Part shown: positions 57,601-64,000 of the stretch, in pieces | Layout: every line of letters begins with the position of its first letter | Position numbering within the stretch: the first letter of the stretch is position 1 | Notes under the pieces: generated by a model | The model's database searches: none | What the model saw: only the letters and a program-made list of their open reading frames with translations | Told to the model about the DNA's origin: nothing | Origin: Sphingorhabdus lacus | GTDB lineage: Bacteria; Pseudomonadota; Alphaproteobacteria; Sphingomonadales; Sphingomonadaceae | Reading direction: 5' to 3' | Length of the DNA: 64,000 nt | NCBI RefSeq assembly: GCF_009768975.1 | Contig: NZ_CP035733.1 | Coordinates: 3,020,001-3,084,000 of the forward strand | Translations under genes and position numbers: made by a program

Positions 57601-59448
57601 TCATTTTGAATATTCGACCGATTTGCCTGAAACGAATTTCGTTTTAGCCTCCTTGATCCATGACTGATATCTGGCCACATTCACAGAGACCGACGGCTTG
57701 CCTTTGGCTCCGCAGCCAACGGCCCATGATACAATGCCGACTTGCATGGTTTTGCCGTTCTGTGTGGCGACAATTGGTCCACCACTATCCCCTTGGCAGG
57801 TGAAAACTTCGACCCTCGATTTCAGAGGCGTAACCGCGCAAAGCATGAAGTCGGTCACTTTTCCATATCCGCCGCGCTTGCTGCATGTTTTCTGATCGAT
57901 AAGCTGCATTCTGCCTTCGTGAAGCTGTGAAGGATTGCGCTGAACGACGTTGTTGCTTGTTATGCGTGTAACAATACCCTCTGTGGCCTCCATGAAGCCC
58001 CAGCCATACCATTTAACGCGGGTCGTCGCTGTTGGCTGGCTTGTCGCTACCGCTATCGGCCGCACCGATTTTGCGTTCTGCGACAGCGTACTGGAATCGG
58101 GCCTAATCCGCAAAATCGCGATATCGTTATCGTGCCCCCCCGCGACATATCCCTTGTGGACCACAATCGAATCAATTGCGTAGGTGGTGCCGCCTTTTGT
58201 CAGGTCCAACGTTCCCAGCCTCACGCGACGAAATTTAAGTGCATTCTGCCGCAACACCGGACCGGCGAAAGGTTCGCCAGCGACACAGTGCGCCGCCGTC
58301 AGCACGATATACCGTTTGTTGTCATCCAGTCCGATCACTGATCCACCGCAACGGTGTCTTTTCTCATACTGCGCCCAAGCAACCTTGCCGAGTGTAGCAT
58401 TGGCACGCAGTGAAGCCGGAGTTCCGCTGTCGGTTGAATATAGCTGAGCCTGCCATGGGGCAGCAAATAATGAAATGACGACGCCACCCCCACCACCGTA
58501 GGTAGCCGTCCCTATTGGAGGTTGAATTACCGATATATTCCAAGCTCGCGGCAGATCCGGCGCCGTTCGTTTGCTGATTTCAACGATATCGAGGTCGATC
58601 GGCTCGTTTGCCGAAATGATGACGGTGTATTGACCGTCTTCCACATATGGGAAAGTTCGTGATTCACCGGGGTTCAACGAAAATTGCTTTGGTAGATTTT
58701 GGGAAAGATAGAAGCTCATATTATGCGGATCAACATGTCCTATCGCGACATATTGGGGCAATGACGATTTGTTGTGGATCAAAAGCGTTTGCGAAGGGAC
58801 GCAGATTTTCGACGGTTCAACTCCCCGGCAGTCATCGCGAACTATCTCGTAACCTACGTCTTGTTGTGACTTTCCGCGCAGGAAAAGCAAACGCCGCGCC
58901 ATTATTATTTGTCCCAGCTCCAAGTTGAGTTGATCCGCCAGCGAGGCATCGCTGATGCTTCCTGCAACTAACGGTAGCCTATAGCCAACAGGAAAACCCG
59001 CTGTGGCAAATAGATCGTACATTTTTGCAATGCCTTCGTCGGAGCTGTCGAAAAGCGGGGGCCGATCGAGATTGCCGCCAAACAATTCTTCGTTCCGAAT
59101 TAGGATCAGAATGTCGGGAAAATCGGGATAACGCGCGATAAGATAATCGGCATCCTCCTTTGTTGGACTAACCCGCACATTGGGGTTCATCGCCAGTATT
59201 GCTTCAATCATCGCGCGGTCATCAGCAAGCGAGTCTGCTATTGCTAATGTGAGAGGGGCGCCTGGCGCAGGCGGTTCAGATATCGATTTTGCAGGGGACT
59301 GTGCCGCACAGCTGACGCCGACAAGGCAGCCATTGCGATTTTCCATACTAGGTGTCTGGGCGCCAAATAAAGTCTGCGGCAGAAGCATTGCAGCCACCGC
59401 GCACAACAGCGGCAGAAACGCCCGAGCGGCTACCCAAATCCTCGCCAT
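57601..59448 (-). CDS. secreted S1 (trypsin-like) serine protease with long N-terminal region
   Basis: The 615-residue protein has an N-terminal signal peptide (MARIWVAARAFLPLLCAVAA onwards). About 310 residues that I cannot assign follow, then a chymotrypsin-fold domain. The catalytic triad is His387 (VLTAAHC), Asp442 (DNDIAIL) and Ser555 (GDSGGP), with cysteines suited to disulfides (RHRCGG and FTCQGDSGG). I chose the ATG at 59448 because GGGAGGGG lies seven bases upstream; the frame is open to 59589. It ends two bases from repeat R2. Substrate is unknown. Confidence 0.85.
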   Translation of the reverse strand: MARIWVAARAFLPLLCAVAAMLLPQTLFGAQTPSMENRNGCLVGVSCAAQSPAKSISEPPAPGAPLTLAIADSLADDRAMIEAILAMNPNVRVSPTKEDADYLIARYPDFPDILILIRNEELFGGNLDRPPLFDSSDEGIAKMYDLFATAGFPVGYRLPLVAGSISDASLADQLNLELGQIIMARRLLFLRGKSQQDVGYEIVRDDCRGVEPSKICVPSQTLLIHNKSSLPQYVAIGHVDPHNMSFYLSQNLPKQFSLNPGESRTFPYVEDGQYTVIISANEPIDLDIVEISKRTAPDLPRAWNISVIQPPIGTATYGGGGGVVISLFAAPWQAQLYSTDSGTPASLRANATLGKVAWAQYEKRHRCGGSVIGLDDNKRYIVLTAAHCVAGEPFAGPVLRQNALKFRRVRLGTLDLTKGGTTYAIDSIVVHKGYVAGGHDNDIAILRIRPDSSTLSQNAKSVRPIAVATSQPTATTRVKWYGWGFMEATEGIVTRITSNNVVQRNPSQLHEGRMQLIDQKTCSKRGGYGKVTDFMLCAVTPLKSRVEVFTCQGDSGGPIVATQNGKTMQVGIVSWAVGCGAKGKPSVSVNVARYQSWIKEAKTKFVSGKSVEYSK

Positions 59449-59785
59449 TTCGCACCCCTCCCAGTACTGCGCAACATCCTCTGTATATGCAGTTGCGATA
59501 TGATTGCGACCCACCGATGCCCAGTCTATCCGGCTTTTGCTAATTGTACAGTTACCGCTGCACGGATCAGTTGCTGTGCCAATTGTCACCTGATTAAAGC
59601 GACATCAGTCCGATTTAATGATCTGGATAGGCTGCCTTTCTATGTCGATGGATGAGCGAATGGCCGGTTAAGCGATATCTTCAACAAAAGCGGACTTGCC
59701 GGACACGACAACATTGCGGACATCGGAAACACCAGCCATACGGCAGTTCGGAACTTGGAAAATACCCAATAGAATGGAGGCCAAC
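59449..59785. other. divergent intergenic region with repeat R3
   Basis: About 337 bases between the protease start and the secreted-protein start. Apart from repeat R3 (59690-59721) I see no gene or clear promoter. Confidence 0.6.
59690..59721 (+). repeat. 32-nt repeat, copy R3
   Basis: It starts GCGGACTTGCCGGACACGAC and ends ATTGCGGAC. It differs from R1 at three positions (8, 9 and 24). It lies 64 bases before the secreted-protein start. Confidence 0.85.
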
Positions 59786-60310
59786 GTGACGAGATATGGC
59801 ATTTTTGCGGGACTGATAGTGTCCTGCTTTTTGGCGACCGCAGCAAACAGCGCGCCAATAACCTATGGCTGTGATACCCCTGCCGACCGTTTTTCCGCCA
59901 TCGAACAAAACGTGGATTTGAAAAATTTTTCGATCAAAACGAACATTCAGCCCAATGAGTTTCGGAAAGGCAAATACTCTCCGCTTGCACAGATTTATTT
60001 TGAAAGCATGGACGAAAAGAGCCGCTGGGCAGTGCAAGTTATTGCGCCCGACTACAAGTCGAAGACTGCATTAGTATTTTTGAATATGACAGTGGATGGA
60101 AAGACTGACGAGCCATTTTTGATCGGTAATGTGAATATCGGACAGCGGCTTCCGATCGAGGTTTCAGTGACTAACGGCGATAAGATCAAATTTAGAATCG
60201 GCGAAATGGACGGCAATCCTGAGCTAAAATTAGGTAGTCAGGCAAAGTTGAATATCATTTGTTCTACAGGCGATTTTGTATTTTCAGACTTGGAGTGGTC
60301 TAGCAAATAG
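59786..60310 (+). CDS. small secreted protein of unknown function
   Basis: The 174-residue protein has a signal peptide (MTRYGIFAGLIVSCFLATAA) and a mature part with alternating hydrophobic residues that looks beta-rich (VQVIAPDYKSKTALVFLNMT, GNVNIGQRLPIEVSV). Two cysteines could pair. I chose the GTG at 59786 because GGAGG lies five bases upstream; an ATG at 59774 lacks this. I do not recognise a family. Confidence 0.68.
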   Translation: MTRYGIFAGLIVSCFLATAANSAPITYGCDTPADRFSAIEQNVDLKNFSIKTNIQPNEFRKGKYSPLAQIYFESMDEKSRWAVQVIAPDYKSKTALVFLNMTVDGKTDEPFLIGNVNIGQRLPIEVSVTNGDKIKFRIGEMDGNPELKLGSQAKLNIICSTGDFVFSDLEWSSK

Positions 60311-60371
60311 CAGCGCAAGGGGGCAAACTGCTGAATGATAAAAATCTGCTTCCCACAACAAAGTTGCCAAA

Positions 60372-60403
60372 CCGGACTGTCAGGAGACGACAACATTGCG
60401 GAC
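60372..60403 (+). repeat. 32-nt repeat, copy R4
   Basis: It starts CCGGACTGTCAGGAGACGAC and ends ATTGCGGAC. Two substitutions break the inner palindrome relative to R2. It lies 28 bases before the lipoprotein start. Confidence 0.82.
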
Positions 60404-60431
60404 GGTGGAGGAAAGCACTAATTTCGACGAG

Positions 60432-60710
60432 ATGAAATCAATCGTATTTGCATTGGTTGCTGCGGCCTACGTGACCGCCTGCACTGAACAGCCGGAGCGT
60501 GAAGTGTCGGCGGTAGTGCTTAGCATCGCACCCCAAGCAAACCCTAAGTGGAATCCAGACGAAGTCGTTTTGACGGCGCGCAGCGCAGATGGAGCTTTCG
60601 GTTCAAAATCGATTTTGATTTCGCGCCTGAACTGCAAGGTTGGCGACACGTTTCAAACGACAGCCCGGGGTGTAGCACTCATCTTTAGCGACAACGCTTG
60701 CGAGCGTTAA
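60432..60710 (+). CDS. small putative lipoprotein
   Basis: The 92 residues start MKSIVFALVAAAYVTAC, a signal peptide ending in the lipobox VTAC with Cys17 as the lipidation site. The mature part (VVLTARSADGAFGSKSILIS) has no family I recognise. The ribosome binding site is weak. It is the last gene of the repeat-separated set; GTCCGCAAT, the reverse complement of the repeat end, lies right after its stop (60712-60720). Confidence 0.62.
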   Translation: MKSIVFALVAAAYVTACTEQPEREVSAVVLSIAPQANPKWNPDEVVLTARSADGAFGSKSILISRLNCKVGDTFQTTARGVALIFSDNACER

Positions 60711-60851
60711 CGTCCGCAATCCACAACATTCCAGCCATTACAGCTAGCCGCTTAGCATACTAAAAGCGGCCATTCGTTCAGTTCACGCCTACCCGCTATT
60801 TGGGGTTGCGCAGGTGCAGGGCCGCCAACGCTTTGTGCCAGAGAATTATCT

Positions 60852-60940
60852 GGAAGAAAGAAGAGAAAGAAGAAAGTCGGGCCAGATGTGGACTGTGCTT
60901 CGGGCTGTACCCCTTTTTCCTTTTTTCTCTTTTTTCTTCT
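60852..60940. repeat. imperfect purine-pyrimidine inverted repeat
   Basis: A 25-base all-purine run (60852-60876, GGAAGAAAGAAGAGAAAG and on) faces a 30-base all-pyrimidine run (60911-60940, ending TTTTTTCTTCT). They can pair imperfectly around a loop of about 34 bases, and could also form triplex-type structures. Confidence 0.6.
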
Positions 60941-61041
60941 GACGAAAAAATCGGCACGACCCATCCTCTAACGCCACGCTAATTATAAAAAGAAGGGTTA
61001 GAGACTGCCCCCCTTTTCTTCGCTTCTTTGCGTGAAACACC

Positions 61042-61138
61042 CCCTCTCCCATGGGGAGAGGATGCGAAGCCTTGGCCGACAGGCCGAGGCGCAGTTGGTG
61101 AGGGGCAGCGACGGTGCGGTTCGCGCGCGACCTCCCTC
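61042..61138 (+). repeat. right copy of the ~95-nt direct repeat
   Basis: Same orientation as 56730-56831. It has the palindrome CCTCTCCC/GGGGAGAGG, then CGAAGCCTTGGCCGACAGGC, GCGCAGTTGGTGAGGGGC and GACGGTG, ending at GCGCGACC. A few substitutions separate the copies. Confidence 0.85.
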
Positions 61139-61220
61139 CATATCCTTGCCGCAAAATCGCAAATGCATTAGCCTCGACCACCACAGAGCACGCCATTTTC
61201 AGACAGGAGACAGGGCCGCA

Positions 61221-62111
61221 ATGCCATTGCTACGAAAGCCCTATCGGAAATGGCTTATCCTGATCCTGTTCCTCCTCGCCGGCTATTATGTCTGGACGAA
61301 GATTACCGCACCGCAGGGTGTCCAGAAGGTTGCGTTTATCCCGGCGGAAAAGAGCTGCCATATATCGGGACGGCTGAACTATTGCATTTACCGCGCAAAG
61401 GCGGGGACCAATGGCAATGTGGTCTACCATCTGCATGGCCGCAATCTGGATGCGCAGATCTGGAATGACGACACCTATTGGACCGCCATGGTGCAAGCCG
61501 ATTGGCAGCGGACAAAGACCCTGCCGCCGACGGTTGTGGTCGCCTCCTATGGCCCAACATGGTTGCTGACGCCGAAGGGGAAGAAGCAGGATAGCGGGTT
61601 GCTCGACGATTTCATGGCCAAGCTTCCCGAGATGGATGCGAAGACCGGTGCGCCCGGACAACGGCTGTTGCTGGGCGAGTCCATGGGGGGTCTCAATGTG
61701 CTGATCGCCGGCCTCACCCATCCGCAGCGTTTCGCCAGAATCGCGTCGCTATGCCCGGGTGTGTACGCGACATCTCCCTTTGCGTCATTTCCCGCGATGC
61801 GCGCTACACTCGCGCGGACGGGGGCGGATCCCAGGATCGGGTTCGGGATCTGGCTGTTGGCGAAAAGCTATGTGGCCGATGCGGCGGAGTGGAAGCGTGT
61901 CTCTCCGCTGGAGCTGGTGAAGCGCGCCGATGCGGATTATCCGGCGCTCTATCTGTCGAACGGCCTGTACGATGCCTATGGCAATTTCGAAGGGTCGCAG
62001 ATGCTCGCCACCAAGGCGGCGCAGCGGGGCATGGCCGTGGAATGGCATCCGCTTTATGGCGGGCATTGCGCCATCGACACGTCGTCACTGGCGCGCTTTC
62101 TGGCGTCCTGA
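61221..62111 (+). CDS. membrane-anchored alpha/beta hydrolase (esterase-like)
   Basis: The 296-residue protein has one N-terminal membrane helix (KWLILILFLLAGYYVW) and an esterase-type alpha/beta hydrolase domain. The nucleophile elbow is LLGESMGGLN; a late His is in YGGHCAIDTSSL, and Asp candidates lie in LSNGLYDAYGN. VVYHLHGRNLDAQIW may form the oxyanion region. I chose the ATG at 61221, with AGGAG upstream. Substrate unknown. Confidence 0.82.
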   Translation: MPLLRKPYRKWLILILFLLAGYYVWTKITAPQGVQKVAFIPAEKSCHISGRLNYCIYRAKAGTNGNVVYHLHGRNLDAQIWNDDTYWTAMVQADWQRTKTLPPTVVVASYGPTWLLTPKGKKQDSGLLDDFMAKLPEMDAKTGAPGQRLLLGESMGGLNVLIAGLTHPQRFARIASLCPGVYATSPFASFPAMRATLARTGADPRIGFGIWLLAKSYVADAAEWKRVSPLELVKRADADYPALYLSNGLYDAYGNFEGSQMLATKAAQRGMAVEWHPLYGGHCAIDTSSLARFLAS

Positions 62112-62162
62112 ACGGGAAGGCCGGATGCAGCCTCCCGCCATCGTCGCAACGGCGTGCGTTTT

Positions 62163-62687
62163 TTAGAAACGATTGGCGCGTTTGCCCCAATTGCCCTGAT
62201 CGCATTCGCCGCGGAATTTTGTCTGGCCGTCAATCTTCATGCGGCCGGTCCGGCGGTTGATTTCCAACCTTGGTTTGTTAAGCCCGTTCAACCGGTAGCG
62301 TGCGGTGATCGTGTCTGGGCCGACATGGACATTGTCGAGTTCCCACCAGCCGTTGTTGCCGCCGCTGTGGATCGTCGGGATCAGCTTTCCGGTCAGGTGG
62401 ATGCGGCCCCAGTCGTCGTGCAGTTCAATCTGCACTTCGGAGTCAAACTCCTTCGTGGTGTTCTGGATATAGGTTTCGGGCACAAACTTGTTGCGGCGGT
62501 GGTCCCAGGAATAGCCGGTGGACACCGACGTCCCGGGCTTGCGGCCTTCGCCCCAGCAGATCAACGTCAGGCTGTTTTCGGCATTTTCATATTCATAGTC
62601 GTCGTAGCGCTGCGCCGTCGCGCCGCTTGCCGCGAGCGTTGCTATTGCCATACCGGTAACGACGGCTGTGATAATCGGCTTGTTCAT
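62163..62687 (-). CDS. secreted protein of unknown function
   Basis: The 174 residues start with a signal peptide (MNKPIITAVVTGMAIATLAA) followed by an acidic Tyr-rich stretch (YDDYEYENAENS) and a beta-rich domain with GRIHLTGKLIPTIHSGGNNG and LEINRRTGRMKIDG. Two cysteines remain. I do not recognise a family. It is convergent with the hydrolase gene. Confidence 0.75.
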   Translation of the reverse strand: MNKPIITAVVTGMAIATLAASGATAQRYDDYEYENAENSLTLICWGEGRKPGTSVSTGYSWDHRRNKFVPETYIQNTTKEFDSEVQIELHDDWGRIHLTGKLIPTIHSGGNNGWWELDNVHVGPDTITARYRLNGLNKPRLEINRRTGRMKIDGQTKFRGECDQGNWGKRANRF

Positions 62688-62778
62688 TCACGGTTCCTTT
62701 CAATAGGGAGGACGAGGTGTCGACTCCGGCTCAGGATATGGTGCCTCCAGCGCTGAAATTATCGGGCAGCGGCAATTA

Positions 62779-62804
62779 TGCAATGGGATTTTGTCCCCAT
62801 TGCA
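62779..62804. terminator. hairpin downstream of the membrane-protein gene
   Basis: TGCAATGGG (62779-62787) and CCCATTGCA (62796-62804) form a perfect 9-bp stem with an eight-base loop, 13 bases past the stop at 62817. No strong T-run follows on either strand, so termination efficiency is uncertain. Confidence 0.55.
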
Positions 62805-62816
62805 GCGCTCAGGCCC

Positions 62817-63380
62817 TTAACCAACAGGTTCCCGATATTTGGCCCCGATGGCGAACAGCAGGCTGGCGATCCACCACAGCGTCGACAGCAAGATCGTCAA
62901 CACCCCGCCCCTGAAATCACTGCCCCATATGCCCGCGAGCAGGCCGATGGCGCATTGTGTGGTTCCGGCAGCAAGCATCGCGGCGGGCATGATGTTGCGG
63001 TGCAGACTGGAAAGCCATGCGCCGATAATGGCGATCAACAGGACAAAGCCAAAGAGCAGGTTCACCACATTGCCTTCATGGCCGATCATGCCGACCGCCA
63101 GGTTGGACCAGAACACCAGAAAGCCGGCGAGGACGGCAACAAAACCACCGACGCGGGAAAACCAGTTGTTGGTGAGGAGGACGGTCAGTTCCGTCAACGC
63201 ACCGATAATTCCGAATATGACCGTTGCGAAGATAAAGTCGGCTGCGGTCCAATTGACTTCACGGGTGAATTGCATGGCGACGAGCGGTGTCAGGACCAAC
63301 AGGACCGCGCCGCCCCAACCCAATATCCGCCAGATCGGAATGCGTCGCGGTCCTGGCCCCCCAAACCCAATGTCGTTCAT
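62817..63380 (-). CDS. hypothetical multi-pass membrane protein
   Basis: The 187-residue protein has about six hydrophobic helices, such as ILGWGGAVLLVLTPLVAM, FIFATVIFGIIGALTEL and LLFGFVLLIAIIGAWLSSL. No family is recognised. I chose the ATG at 63380; a TTG at 63413 is in frame. It is divergent from the CadC-like regulator with a 90-base gap, so it may be that regulator's target. Confidence 0.75.
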   Translation of the reverse strand: MNDIGFGGPGPRRIPIWRILGWGGAVLLVLTPLVAMQFTREVNWTAADFIFATVIFGIIGALTELTVLLTNNWFSRVGGFVAVLAGFLVFWSNLAVGMIGHEGNVVNLLFGFVLLIAIIGAWLSSLHRNIMPAAMLAAGTTQCAIGLLAGIWGSDFRGGVLTILLSTLWWIASLLFAIGAKYREPVG

Positions 63381-63470
63381 CAAATTTTTGCCCCATTTGG
63401 TGATTGTCCGCAAAGCATTGGCAGACTAGGTGATGAGCGGCATGATGGGGCCGTGAGCAATTGGTGAATA

Positions 63471-64000
63471 ATGGACGGGGCAAGCTTATATTTCGATGAT
63501 TTCCGGCTTGATCCGGAAAATCGGCTGCTAATGCGTGACGGAGCGCAGGTGGAGCTGAGCGGTCGCTATTTCGACGCCTTGGCCCTGCTGGTCGGCGCGC
63601 CGGGCAAGCTTGTGTCCAAGGAACGGTTTCTGGAAGACGTCTGGCACGGGGTGCCGGTGACCGATGAAGCCCTCACCCAATGTATCCGGACGCTGCGGCG
63701 CGTGCTGGGCGATAATGCAGCGCGACCACGCTTCATCGAGACTGTGCCCAAATATGGCTATCGCTTCATTGCCGATGTGTCGGTGGGCGCGCCAGAGGTT
63801 GCCGCGCCCATGGTTGCACCCTTGCCCCTTGTCGGGGCGACACTTCTGGAAGCGCCGCCTTTGCACGCCTTTGACTGGGCGCGCTATTGGTTGTTGGCGG
63901 GGGCAGGCGTCCTCGGCGGTGCTCTGGCCGGGGTCGTTGGCGGGTTGTTCTACGGATTTATCGCGGCGGGGCAAAGCACGCAGGCCGGCAGTTCGGTGGT
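63471..64000 (+). CDS. CadC/ToxR-like winged-helix transcriptional regulator, 5' part
   Basis: The frame runs from the ATG at 63471 past the window end (176 residues seen). The first 100 residues are an OmpR-type winged helix: YFDDFRLDPENRLLMRDG, LVSKERFLEDVWHG, LTQCIRTLRRVLGD and ETVPKYGYRFIADV. A Pro/Ala linker and one membrane helix (ARYWLLAGAGVLGGALAGVV) follow, as in membrane-bound one-component regulators. The sensor part is beyond the window. Confidence 0.87.
   Translation, partial: MDGASLYFDDFRLDPENRLLMRDGAQVELSGRYFDALALLVGAPGKLVSKERFLEDVWHGVPVTDEALTQCIRTLRRVLGDNAARPRFIETVPKYGYRFIADVSVGAPEVAAPMVAPLPLVGATLLEAPPLHAFDWARYWLLAGAGVLGGALAGVVGGLFYGFIAAGQSTQAGSSV

Larger units (their letters stand above)
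60711..61220. other. intergenic region with repeats, no gene
   Basis: About 510 bases without a gene I can support. It holds a purine/pyrimidine inverted segment (60852-60940) and the right copy of the long direct repeat (61042-61138). Confidence 0.65.

Noticed and set aside
56927..60403. A CRISPR array made of the 32-nt repeats
   Set aside because: Repeat length fits, but the spacing is 640-2120 bases and the intervals hold genes. No cas gene is present.
56927..60403. Integron attC sites
   Set aside because: No integrase is in the window, and the canonical RYYYAAC and GTTRRRY core boxes are not found at the repeats. A cassette-like role is kept only as a hypothesis.

Overview
The window looks like a chromosome segment of an alphaproteobacterium of the Sphingomonadales (a Sphingopyxis/Sphingorhabdus-like lineage is my inference). 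Reasons: the order of the flagellar genes, the metX-metW pair, a hisC gene joined to a cyclohexadienyl dehydrogenase gene, a zinc-ribbon gene beside ftsEX, and the str-S10-spc-alpha ribosomal block. Base composition is moderately GC-rich, except for one strikingly AT-rich accessory gene near 57.2 kb. Gene names rest on my reading of translated sequence; no database search was run.

Layout. 1-4.4 kb: a minus-strand rod/hook operon flgBCDEFGHI (flgI cut by the window edge) behind a textbook sigma-54 promoter. 4.5-8.5 kb: metX-metW for methionine, then divergent hisC-tyrC. 8.5-12.5 kb: ftsE-ftsX, a YdcF-type gene, plsC and a divergent zinc-ribbon membrane protein. 12.5-25.9 kb: a long minus-strand operon fliEFGHIJKLMNOPQR-flhB-fliDS behind a second sigma-54 promoter whose core matches the first. 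26-27 kb: flagellin gene fliC with a sigma-28-like promoter and strong terminator, then tRNA-Thr(CGU). 27-31.5 kb: minus-strand gltX-ung-galT-galK. 31.6-34.7 kb: a Tat-exported PhoX-like protein, then a type III polyketide synthase paired with an isoprenylcysteine-methyltransferase-like membrane enzyme.

34.9-56.4 kb: translation genes rpsL-rpsG-fusA-tuf, the S10 and spc clusters through secY-adk, then rpsM-rpsK-rpoA-rplQ. Between adk and rpsM sit a secreted START/SRPBCC-like protein, a RimB-like retropepsin-fold protein and RimK. The rpsM leader has a terminator-like hairpin, and rpsM starts with TTG.

56.4-61.2 kb is accessory. It is rich in dispersed repeats and bounded by two copies of a roughly 95-nt direct repeat. 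Inside are an AT-rich membrane protein gene, a large S1 protease gene, a small secreted protein gene and a small lipoprotein gene. Four copies of a 32-nt repeat, all in one orientation, lie at the gene junctions. This is the most unusual structure in the window. 61.2-64 kb holds an alpha/beta hydrolase, a secreted protein, a membrane protein and the start of a CadC/ToxR-like regulator.

No rRNA, CRISPR array, transposase, integrase or prophage gene was seen.
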